Assembly (NCBI GenBank): GCA_013697015.1 | Contig: JACCXL010000197.1 | Coordinates: 1 to 6,109 of the forward strand | Direction of reading: 5' to 3' | From: Chthoniobacterales bacterium | GTDB taxonomy: Bacteria; Verrucomicrobiota; Verrucomicrobiia; Chthoniobacterales; UBA10450 | DNA: 6,109 nt | Part shown: positions 1 through 5,527 of the stretch, piece by piece | Layout: each line of letters starts with the position of its first letter | Numbering within the stretch: the first letter of the stretch is position 1 | Translations under genes and position numbers: made by a program | Notes under the pieces: model-generated | The model's database searches: none | What the model was told of the DNA's origin: nothing | Seen by the model: the letters and a program-made list of their open reading frames with translations, nothing else

Positions 1-1481
1 CCGTTGTGAGGAAGAAGACCACTACGGCCAACAGCCGCGCACCCACATTTACCCTGGACCAGGCCATCCTCACGGCGCTGCAGCAGAATCCAGACATCCT
101 GCATGCCCGCCAGGAAATCGAGAGAACCAAGGGGATCTATATAGAGTTCCGATCCGAGGCGCTACCGCGCGTGGACGCAACCAGTACGTTTCAGGATACC
201 GATCCGCGCCTAAACCGCTTCACCGGTGATGGAGGCCGGATAACCGGAGGGACGGGCGGCGTGAGCACCAACGGATTTTCCTTTAACAGCGGTGCGGAAC
301 GAGATTACACCGTGCGCCTGCAAGCTACTCAGGTAGTCTTCGCCGGTGGTCGCATCGTGTCGCAAATTCGCTCCGCGGATTTTCAGCGCGACGGCAGCTA
401 CTACGGGTTTCGGAACGCGATCGATCTGATTATTTCGACCGTTCGCCAGGAGTTCTACCAGGTCCTTTTGAATCGCGCACTCATCGGCGTCCAGCAGGAA
501 TCCGTTCACCTCCTCGAAAGCCAGCTGCAGGATCAGCAAAATCGTTTCGAAGCGGGCACCGTCCCGCGTTTCAACGTGTTGCAGGCACAAGTGGCTCTTT
601 CCAATCAATATCCGCAGCTGATCAGCGCGCGAAACGCCTATCGGATCTCGCAGTTGCAGTTGGCCAAGACCCTCGGGTTAGATTTCAATCCCAATCGCGG
701 CGACGGCGCGCCGATCGAGGCGGTCGGCGAATTGCATTATGCGCCGCGCTCGATGCAGCTCGCGCCCGCGATCGAGATCGCGAAGCGCAACCGTCCCTTC
801 CTGAAACAGCAGAAGGCCACTCTCCTCAGTAATGCGCAACAAGTGGGCGTGGCGCGCTCCGGCTATTTTCCGCAGCTCAATGCGACCGCTGGTTACGACT
901 TCCGCAGTTCGCCTCTGACTGACAACATTCGCGACGTGCGCACCGGCTATGTCTTGGGTGGCACCGGCAACTGGGCCGTTTGGGATTGGGGCGAAACCTA
1001 CGGCAGAGTGAAACAGGCGCGCGCTGTGCTTGAGGAATCGAAGATTACTTATGACGATGCGGTCCGGCAGGTTGAACTGGAAGTACAACAGGCCTTCGCG
1101 AACATACAGCAGGGGCGCGAACTGGTGCAGAGCCAGTCAAAAAATGTGGAACAAGCGGCCGAAGCGCTCCGGCTGGCCAGCGCTCGACTCGGCGCGGGAG
1201 CAGGGACGCAGCTCGAAGTTTTGGATGCGCGGGTGCAGTTAACTACGGCCAGATCGACGCAGTTGCAGGCTCTCTTCACCTATAACGCGGCCGTCGCCGA
1301 TTTCGATCGTGTGACCGCTACAGAAGTCACTTATTCGAGCGAGCTGGACGAACCGGCCACACGCCGAAGACTTAAAACGGACGCGGTGCCTACTCCTGGT
1401 CCTAAGCCGACGCCACTGCGACTGCTGGGCCGGAAGTCAGCAGTCGTCCGAACGGTACGCTCGACGGATACAGGCAAGTAG
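1..1481 (+). CDS. TolC-family outer-membrane efflux protein, 5' end outside the window
   Basis: Outer-membrane channel of a tripartite efflux or type I secretion system, the partner of a periplasmic adaptor and an inner-membrane pump. The family's twofold OEP repeat is visible. Counting from the GTG at position 6, the first half starts at residues 15-35 (FTLDQAILTALQQNPDILHAR), followed by LPRVDA and the strand LQATQVVFAGG (105-115). The half ends with RFEAGTVPRFNVLQAQ (180-195). The second half has YFPQLNATAGYDF (287-299), WAVWDWGE, and RLGAGAGTQLEVLDARV (394-410), which mirrors the first-half motif. A Gly/Asn/Ser-rich stretch (about 66-99) sits where the first extracellular loop should be. 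The last 45 residues are a Pro/Arg/Lys-rich tail. No signal peptide is seen and the frame is open to the left edge (codon GTT at 3-5), so the true start and signal peptide are probably upstream and the GTG at 6 is not the start. Stop TAG at 1479-1481. The adaptor and pump genes would lie outside the window. Family call secure; substrate unknown. Confidence 0.93.
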   Translation, partial: VVRKKTTTANSRAPTFTLDQAILTALQQNPDILHARQEIERTKGIYIEFRSEALPRVDATSTFQDTDPRLNRFTGDGGRITGGTGGVSTNGFSFNSGAERDYTVRLQATQVVFAGGRIVSQIRSADFQRDGSYYGFRNAIDLIISTVRQEFYQVLLNRALIGVQQESVHLLESQLQDQQNRFEAGTVPRFNVLQAQVALSNQYPQLISARNAYRISQLQLAKTLGLDFNPNRGDGAPIEAVGELHYAPRSMQLAPAIEIAKRNRPFLKQQKATLLSNAQQVGVARSGYFPQLNATAGYDFRSSPLTDNIRDVRTGYVLGGTGNWAVWDWGETYGRVKQARAVLEESKITYDDAVRQVELEVQQAFANIQQGRELVQSQSKNVEQAAEALRLASARLGAGAGTQLEVLDARVQLTTARSTQLQALFTYNAAVADFDRVTATEVTYSSELDEPATRRRLKTDAVPTPGPKPTPLRLLGRKSAVVRTVRSTDTGK

Positions 1482-1506
1482 CAAGCGCGCTTCTCGTTTC
1501 CCCGAT

Positions 1507-2163
1507 TTGCTTTCGGCAGTTGAACAGTTTGAGCCGCTGGCCGCGACCGAAGTCTGCCAGCACGCTTTTGTCGGTCGAATCCCCGGCGTGGAAGTCGGTT
1601 ACGACAAAGGCGAAGTGCTGCATCGCCTCGACGGCGCGCACCTTTCCGTTCGTCGTGAACTCGGCCTAGCGCAGTACTCCTTCGCCACGGCGCAGCAAGT
1701 CCATGGCGATCTTATCGCCGCAATCGACCGGCCGCTCGATGGCGATCGTTGCTTCGACGGAGCCGATGGTTTGATCACGAATCAGCTTGATCTGTGCCTC
1801 GGAATATATGTCGCGGATTGTTGCGCAGTTTACCTGGTAGATCCGGTTCGTCGCGCGATCGGCCTCGTTCACTCGGGGCGAAAAGGCACTGAGCTGAGCA
1901 TCGTAACGCGCGCCGTCGCGGCGATGAGTCGATATTTTGGGTCAGAGCCGGAGAGTGTCGTTGCGCATCTCAGTCCGTGCATTCGTCCGCCTCATTACGA
2001 AATTGATTTCGCCGCCGAAATCGTCGCGCAATGCCGGCGCGCTGGCGTTCTCCAGATCACGGACAGTGGGACCTGCACGGCATGCGATCTCAAGCATTAC
2101 TACTCCTACCGCGCTGAAAAAGGGCGGACCGGCCGCATGGTTGCGCTGCTCGCCTTGGTTTAA
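1507..2163 (+). CDS. PgeF/YfiH-type laccase-domain protein (polyphenol oxidase / peptidoglycan editing factor family), divergent
   Basis: Member of the YfiH/LACC1 (Cu-oxidase_4) family. Characterised relatives act on purine nucleosides in vitro, and E. coli YfiH (PgeF) keeps wrong amino acids out of position 1 of peptidoglycan stems. Likely cytoplasmic; no signal peptide or membrane segment. The metal-binding triad is present: His66 in QQVHG, Cys105 in VADCCAVYLVDP and His122 in VHSGRKGT, with the 17-residue Cys-to-His spacing of E. coli YfiH. Also visible are DGADGLITN (84-92), LSPCIRPPHYEID (155-167), TCTACD (189-194) and the C-terminal SYRAEKGRTGRM. Oddities: the usual HAGWRG reads HSGRKG, the N-terminal TTRxGGVS-like segment is not recognisable, and the 218-residue length is at the short end. 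The start is TTG with no Shine-Dalgarno; no ATG, GTG or TTG occurs in frame for over 100 bases upstream, so the start is uncertain. It lies 25 bp after the efflux gene and may be cotranscribed with it. Stop TAA at 2161-2163. Confidence 0.85.
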   Translation: MLSAVEQFEPLAATEVCQHAFVGRIPGVEVGYDKGEVLHRLDGAHLSVRRELGLAQYSFATAQQVHGDLIAAIDRPLDGDRCFDGADGLITNQLDLCLGIYVADCCAVYLVDPVRRAIGLVHSGRKGTELSIVTRAVAAMSRYFGSEPESVVAHLSPCIRPPHYEIDFAAEIVAQCRRAGVLQITDSGTCTACDLKHYYSYRAEKGRTGRMVALLALV

Positions 2164-2167
2164 CTGC

Positions 2168-2185
2168 GGATCGCCGATCCTCGGC
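2168..2185. terminator. Two overlapping small hairpins in the convergent gap (weak terminator candidate)
   Basis: The 32-bp space between the two convergent stop codons holds two mutually exclusive hairpins. GGATC-GCC-GATCC spans 2168-2180 and GCCGA-TCC-TCGGC spans 2173-2185; each is a perfect 5-bp stem with a 3-nt loop. Neither is followed by a T tract on either strand, so this is not a classical intrinsic terminator. The position between convergent genes is the main argument for a role, and chance is a real alternative. Confidence 0.25.
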
Positions 2186-2195
2186 CCGGCTTGCG

Positions 2196-2993
2196 TTACT
2201 CGGTCCGCTCAGCTCCGTAGCGATAAGCCAGAATCCCGCGCTTTTTCGCATTCGCTACGAACGCGAAAAATTCCCGCCCCAAAGGTCCGAAGTCCGTTTG
2301 CCCGGCTGCCTCCAACGCCTGGCGCGTGTTCAGGCCGCTTCGGTAAAGGAGCTTGAACGCACGCTTGATCTCATCGCGATCACTGCTGCTAAACCCAGCG
2401 CGCTTCAGTCCAATCTGATTGACGCCGAAAACGTAGTTCCGTTCCGCCGCGAGCAGAAATGGCGGGATATCCTTGCCGAACGCGGAGCTGCCTTGAGCCA
2501 TGACGAGGCGGCCCACATGCATGTTCTGGTGCAGCGTTGTGGCGCCGCCGATGAAAGCTCGCTCGTCGATCCGAACATGGCCGCCCAGCAAACAATTGTT
2601 CGCGATGATGACACCGTCCGTGATGACGCAGTTGTGACCCACGTGGGCGCCTGCCATCAGGAAATTATCGTCCCCGATTACGGTCCGGCTTTCGGCGATT
2701 GCGCCACGATGGATGGTGCAGTACTCACGGATCCGATTGTTCTGCCCAATCGTCACTCCGCTCCGCATCTCGGAGAGAAAGCCGATATCTTGTGGCGGCG
2801 CCCCGAGGATGGCGCCGTGCCCGACCAGGTTGTTCGCACCGAGCTGCACATCGCCTTCCATGATCACGTGTGAAAGCAGGACGCACCCGCCATCAATTCT
2901 CGCTCCCGATCCGATCACCGCATACGGGCCGATCGCCACATCCGCCGCAATTTGCGCTGCGGGATCGACGATTGCGCTCGGGTGTATGCTCAC
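2196..2993 (-). CDS. lpxA: Acyl-ACP--UDP-N-acetylglucosamine O-acyltransferase (first step of lipid A synthesis)
   Basis: Transfers a 3-hydroxyacyl chain from acyl carrier protein to the 3-OH of UDP-GlcNAc, a cytoplasmic homotrimer reaction. The 265-residue length matches E. coli LpxA (262). Residues 1-175 are left-handed beta-helix hexapeptide repeats (HPSAIVDP, IGPYAVIG, LGANNLVGHGAILGAPPQD, IGQNNRIREYCTIHRG, IGDDNFLMAGAHVGHNC). His120 aligns with catalytic His125 of E. coli and His117 with His122. The helical C-terminal domain starts near FGVNQIGLKRAGFS (189-202) and includes RAFKLLYRSG. Gly168 aligns with E. coli Gly173, the residue whose change to Met shortens the acyl chain, so a long (C14-like) chain is inferred. 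The GTG start overlaps the radC stop as GTGA, and AAGGAAG lies 10 nt upstream, supporting this start. No lpxD, fabZ, lpxC or lpxB is in the window, so this is not the usual lpx cluster. Stop TAA at 2196-2198. Confidence 0.95.
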   Translation of the reverse strand: MSIHPSAIVDPAAQIAADVAIGPYAVIGSGARIDGGCVLLSHVIMEGDVQLGANNLVGHGAILGAPPQDIGFLSEMRSGVTIGQNNRIREYCTIHRGAIAESRTVIGDDNFLMAGAHVGHNCVITDGVIIANNCLLGGHVRIDERAFIGGATTLHQNMHVGRLVMAQGSSAFGKDIPPFLLAAERNYVFGVNQIGLKRAGFSSSDRDEIKRAFKLLYRSGLNTRQALEAAGQTDFGPLGREFFAFVANAKKRGILAYRYGAERTE

Positions 2994-3685
2994 AGGATTC
3001 CCGCTTCCTTGAAACTGAAGTAGGGTAATCGTCCTTCGCCCGGGGCGCCGATAATGATGTGGTCGAGCAGCTTGATCTGCAACAGCTCAGCCGCTTCGGC
3101 CAGACGTCTGGTCAAGCTGTGGTCAGACTGACTGGGAGCAGGATCTCCGGACGGATGGTTGTGCACCACTATGACTGCATAAGCCGAAGCGACCACCGCT
3201 GGTCGAAAAACATCTCGCGGATGAGCGATACTCTCATTCACAGAACCGAGGGAAACCTCTTCCAGTCGTATGAGGTGGTAGCGCGTATCGAGAAGGATGA
3301 CGCGCAAGGATTCCTTATGCAGCGCGCGCATCTCGGCGCCGAGGAGATCGTAGACCAACTCCGGCGCATCAATCTTTTGTCGTGTCAAAGTTTCGCGCGC
3401 GAGTCGTTGGCCGAGGCCAAAAGCGGCGACTAACTGCAAGGCTTTCGCTGGTCCAATGCCGGCAATTACCGCGATCTCCTCCACCGTGCAGCGGCTCAGA
3501 CTCGACAAAGTTTTGAACCGCTCAAGTAGTGCGCGTGCCACATCCACCGCGTTTGCACCTGGTAGTCCCGTGCGCAAGAGAATGGCGATCAGTTCCGAAT
3601 CGCTCAGCGCGCTCGCGCCGTGCTTCAAGAGTTTTTCGCGCGGCCGTTCGTCCTCCGGCATCTCCCTGATTTTTACCTGCACCAT
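2990..3685 (-). CDS. radC: RadC family JAB1/MPN (JAMM) domain protein
   Basis: A RadC protein of typical length (231 residues). The N-terminal UPF0758-type domain has MPEDERPREKLLKHG (9-23) and LSDSELIAILLRTG (27-40). A helix-hairpin-helix follows with IAGIGPAKALQL (74-85). The C-terminal metalloprotease-like JAMM domain runs from about 110 to 231, with HNHPSGDPAPSQSD (175-188) supplying the HxH...D zinc ligands His175, His177 and Asp188. Glu125 (HKESL) is the likely paired glutamate, and HPRDVF (155-160) matches the conserved PREV segment. The function is unsettled: the original DNA-repair role was withdrawn for E. coli, and the family is linked to DNA processing mainly by domain type and by association with mobile elements. 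It is chromosomal here, in a housekeeping cluster, 44 bp after the prenyl synthase and overlapping lpxA by 4 bp. Start ATG at 3685-3683 without a clear Shine-Dalgarno; no other ATG, GTG or TTG occurs in frame in the 44-bp gap. Confidence 0.94.
   Translation of the reverse strand: MVQVKIREMPEDERPREKLLKHGASALSDSELIAILLRTGLPGANAVDVARALLERFKTLSSLSRCTVEEIAVIAGIGPAKALQLVAAFGLGQRLARETLTRQKIDAPELVYDLLGAEMRALHKESLRVILLDTRYHLIRLEEVSLGSVNESIAHPRDVFRPAVVASAYAVIVVHNHPSGDPAPSQSDHSLTRRLAEAAELLQIKLLDHIIIGAPGEGRLPYFSFKEAGIL
3004..3010 (-). promoter_or_regulatory. Ribosome binding site for lpxA
   Basis: The minus strand reads AAGGAAG, ending 10 nt before the GTG of lpxA, inside the last codons of radC. It supports the GTG start that overlaps the radC TGA and suggests lpxA is translated both by reinitiation and by direct initiation. 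Confidence 0.55.
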
Positions 3686-3729
3686 CGGAATCGCGGGCGT
3701 GCGAGTCGGTCGCGAAAATGCGCGGCGAC

Positions 3730-4752
3730 TCAGCGCAACTGATCCAGCATGGCGGTCAAAGCGCCGCCAAGTTCAACGAGCGACTCCAGATGAGACGTGG
3801 CGGGCACGCTATCGAGCGACATCTGCGCGTCGCGAATCATTCGTTGTCCCGCATCGATCGAGGCGTGGAGAGCGTTTCCTCTCGACGAGTTAGTGAGCAG
3901 CTCTCCTATTTCTTCCGTCCGTCCTTCCAGAATCAGGTCACTCAGCCGTTCTCGTTCCGCCGCCGGTGCGGCGCCGAGCAGCATCAGGATCGGCAACGTC
4001 AGCTTGCCCTTGCGCAAATCGGTGCCGAGCGTTTTACCCGTCGTCCGTTCGTCGCCGGCCAGGTCCAGGCAATCGTCATAGACTTGATAGGCGGTTCCGA
4101 ATTTCATCCCGAACTCGCGAAAAACGGCGATCGTTCCCGGGTCCGCCTCACTGAGGGCCGCACCAAATTCCGCGGCGACCGCGAAAAGCGAACCGGTTTT
4201 CATGCCGATGATTCGCAGATAATCGGCAATGCCAAGATGCAAATCGAAACGCCGCTGCGTCTGGATGATCTCACCGGAACAAACCTCGCGCGCCGCTCGG
4301 GCGATCCCGCGGGTAATCTCCACGTTCTCGAAGCTCGTAGCCAGATTCAGTGCGTGCGCGAACAGGCAATCGCCCAGCAGCACGCTCAATGAATTGCCCC
4401 AGCGTGCGTTGACGGTCGGCTGCGCGCGACGGCGCTCCGCTTCGTCGATGATGTCATCGTGCACCAGGGTGGCGACATGAATCAGTTCAACGATGACGGC
4501 GAGATCGCTATGAGCCGAAGTGATTGGACCGGTCGCTCCGCCACTTAAAAGCGCGACTAGAGGTCGAAGCCTTTTTCCGCGACTGCCCATCGCGTAAGCG
4601 ACATATCCTTCGATGGCAGGGTCGAAGACCGAGGCTTGTTTTGCGATCCGCGCTTCAACGTCCTTTAACTCCGCCTCAAGCGTCGCAGCGACGCGTTTCA
4701 ATGCGTCATCTGCAGAAGTCGTGATCTCGGGACGGCGTGCAAAAACTTCCAC
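3730..4752 (-). CDS. Polyprenyl diphosphate synthase, long-chain trans type (IspB/HepT-like)
   Basis: Builds the isoprenoid side chain of the respiratory quinone (or another long prenyl diphosphate) by adding isopentenyl diphosphate units to an allylic primer; cytoplasmic, all-helical. Length 340 residues. Hallmarks: GSRGKRLRP (56-64), the first Asp-rich motif HDDIID with Asp99, Asp100 and Asp103, the following ERRRAQPTVNARWGN, SLSVLLGD (121-128), GEIIQ (160-164), MKTGSLF, and the second Asp-rich motif YQVYDDCLD with Asp226, Asp227 and Asp230, then GKTLGTDLRKGKLTLP (239-254). The residue five before the first Asp-rich motif is Ala94, as in IspB, where a small residue allows long products; an aromatic residue there would mean short chains. 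A C30-C45 product is inferred; exact length cannot be read. Start is GTG with no Shine-Dalgarno; a promoter-like sequence ends 6 nt before it, consistent with a leaderless transcript. Stop TGA-side end is 44 bp from radC. Confidence 0.93.
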   Translation of the reverse strand: MEVFARRPEITTSADDALKRVAATLEAELKDVEARIAKQASVFDPAIEGYVAYAMGSRGKRLRPLVALLSGGATGPITSAHSDLAVIVELIHVATLVHDDIIDEAERRRAQPTVNARWGNSLSVLLGDCLFAHALNLATSFENVEITRGIARAAREVCSGEIIQTQRRFDLHLGIADYLRIIGMKTGSLFAVAAEFGAALSEADPGTIAVFREFGMKFGTAYQVYDDCLDLAGDERTTGKTLGTDLRKGKLTLPILMLLGAAPAAERERLSDLILEGRTEEIGELLTNSSRGNALHASIDAGQRMIRDAQMSLDSVPATSHLESLVELGGALTAMLDQLR

Positions 4753-4855
4753 TTCGACAGGATATGGGACCAGTTTTTCAAAGTCAAAGCAACTGGGTCA
4801 GGAGCATTCGATCGAAGGGGACGAGCAGGACGCACCCGGCGAACGATCGGCGGAG
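4753..4855. other. Intergenic gap with a 10-bp palindrome
   Basis: This 103-bp gap is the longest non-coding stretch in the window. Besides the promoter candidate it holds a perfect palindrome, TTCGATCGAA (4807-4816), 19 bp upstream of the -35 element. It could be an operator, but 10-bp palindromes arise by chance several times in 6 kb, and CGATC-type words are common in this window. No small gene or terminator-like hairpin with a T tract is evident. Confidence 0.35.
4759..4787 (-). promoter_or_regulatory. Candidate sigma70 promoter of the prenyl synthase gene, predicting a leaderless mRNA
   Basis: On the minus strand, TTGACT (4787-4782) is followed after exactly 17 bp by TATCCT (4764-4759). 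These match the -35 consensus at 5 of 6 and the -10 consensus at 4 of 6 positions, including its three most conserved bases. Six bases (GTCGAA) then precede the GTG start at 4752. With normal -10 to +1 spacing, transcription would start on that GTG. No Shine-Dalgarno lies before the start, which fits a leaderless message. This is by-eye matching, so it remains a candidate. Confidence 0.45.
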
Positions 4856-5524
4856 CTAACGCCGCCTAAGCCACGCTTCAGTCGTGTATTTCTCGGACGC
4901 CAGAATCTCAGCGCGCCGCTCCACTTCGGGCGACAAATCTCGCTCTCGAAAATCTTGGGACAACGCGCGGGCAAACTGAGTTGGGAACCTATCTGGCAGG
5001 ACAAGCCCCTGAATACTTCCCTGGTGCAGCAAACCTTTCCGCGTCCGTCGTTGCGCCGCGCCCGCCACCTTCTGCGCGCCGATCAGCACGTCGGCGCGGA
5101 CGGGATTCGCAAAGCATGAGTCGGATCGTTTGGGCGCATCGCTTGCGGCCACCGTCGCCGTGATGTGCGCGGCGCGTAATACTTCCGCGATACTTTCGTG
5201 CAACGCCCTGTAAACCTCATGCGGACCGGGCGCGCTGGTCCGTTTTTCTGCAGGGAGAACAAAGGAATAGGTCAGGTCATCCCCATGTCGGACAACACCG
5301 CCACCGGTCCAACGCCGCACGATTTCGCGCGTGCTCTCTTCAGTGCTGACATCGGAGAATTTCCCGAAATAGCCAAACGACAACGCGGCTGTTCGCCATC
5401 GATAAAATCTTAGCGTGGGCGCTTTCGCCTCTCCCAACAACGCTTCGTCCATCGCCATATTGAGTGCAGCTGATTTTGGCTCGAGGTCGTCAATCAACCA
5501 AAGCTCGGTCAAGAACACGCTCAC
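4856..5524 (-). CDS. Lipoate--protein ligase / octanoyltransferase family protein (LipM-like)
   Basis: A BPL/LplA/LipB-fold enzyme that attaches lipoate or octanoate to lysines of E2 subunits or GcvH. Motifs in order: ALNMAMDEALL (20-30), LRFYRWRTAALSFGYFG (38-54), the cofactor-loop signature RRWTGGGVVRHGDDLTYSF (70-88), CF at 137-138, and GAQKVAGAAQRR (149-160) with Lys152 as the conserved acyl-adenylate/octanoyl-contacting lysine, then GLLHQGSI (164-171). Cys137 sits where LipM octanoyltransferases carry their catalytic Cys (Cys150 in B. subtilis, in a CF motif); E. coli LplA lacks it. There is no LplA-type C-terminal accessory domain in the 222 residues. I therefore lean towards LipM-type octanoyltransfer, but ligase activity is not excluded. 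The longest reading starts at GTG 5524 and overlaps the pyrF stop as GTGA. However GAGGTGA lies 8 nt before a TTG at 5512-5510 (codon 5), which may be the true start, and GTG 5518 is a third option. Stop TAG at 4858-4856. Confidence 0.88.
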   Translation of the reverse strand: MSVFLTELWLIDDLEPKSAALNMAMDEALLGEAKAPTLRFYRWRTAALSFGYFGKFSDVSTEESTREIVRRWTGGGVVRHGDDLTYSFVLPAEKRTSAPGPHEVYRALHESIAEVLRAAHITATVAASDAPKRSDSCFANPVRADVLIGAQKVAGAAQRRTRKGLLHQGSIQGLVLPDRFPTQFARALSQDFRERDLSPEVERRAEILASEKYTTEAWLRRR

Positions 5525-5527
5525 CTC
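5521..5527 (-). promoter_or_regulatory. Strong Shine-Dalgarno spanning the pyrF stop and deciding the start of the transferase gene
   Basis: The minus strand reads GAGGTGA, seven bases complementary to the usual 16S rRNA 3' tail. It contains both the pyrF TGA stop and the outermost candidate GTG start. Because a start codon cannot lie within its own Shine-Dalgarno, the motif favours the TTG 8 nt downstream (5512-5510) or, less well spaced, the GTG at 5518. It also places ribosomes ending on pyrF at the next gene, implying coupling. Confidence 0.5.

Noticed and set aside
6..8. GTG at 6 as the start of the efflux gene
   Set aside because: The frame is open to the edge and no signal peptide follows the GTG, although an outer-membrane protein needs one; the start is most likely outside the window.
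210..1279. Minus-strand open frames at 210-608, 678-1088 and 1049-1279 opposite the efflux gene
   Set aside because: They run antisense to a clear TolC-family gene, show no domain motif and have biased composition (for example Ser/Cys/Ala-rich) typical of shadows in GC-rich DNA.
1937..2356. 139-residue plus-strand frame across the convergent junction
   Set aside because: It lies out of frame within the PgeF-like gene and runs antisense into lpxA; Ser/Arg/Pro-rich shadow.
2298..2873. 191-residue plus-strand frame opposite lpxA
   Set aside because: Its open length is explained by the codon bias and repeated hexapeptide pattern of lpxA on the other strand; no recognisable family, and lpxA is unmistakable.
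2990..3685. RadC as a marker of a mobile element or anti-restriction island
   Set aside because: RadC homologues do occur on islands and phages, but the neighbours here are all core metabolic genes with similar composition, and no integrase, repeat or tRNA is present.
3718..4392. 224-residue plus-strand frame opposite the prenyl synthase
   Set aside because: Antisense to a gene with both Asp-rich motifs intact; the translation is rich in Arg/Gln and shows no domain.
4613..5119. 168-residue plus-strand frame crossing the intergenic gap between the transferase and the prenyl synthase
   Set aside because: It would overlap the ends of two well-supported minus-strand genes and has no family motifs or ribosome binding site that I can see.
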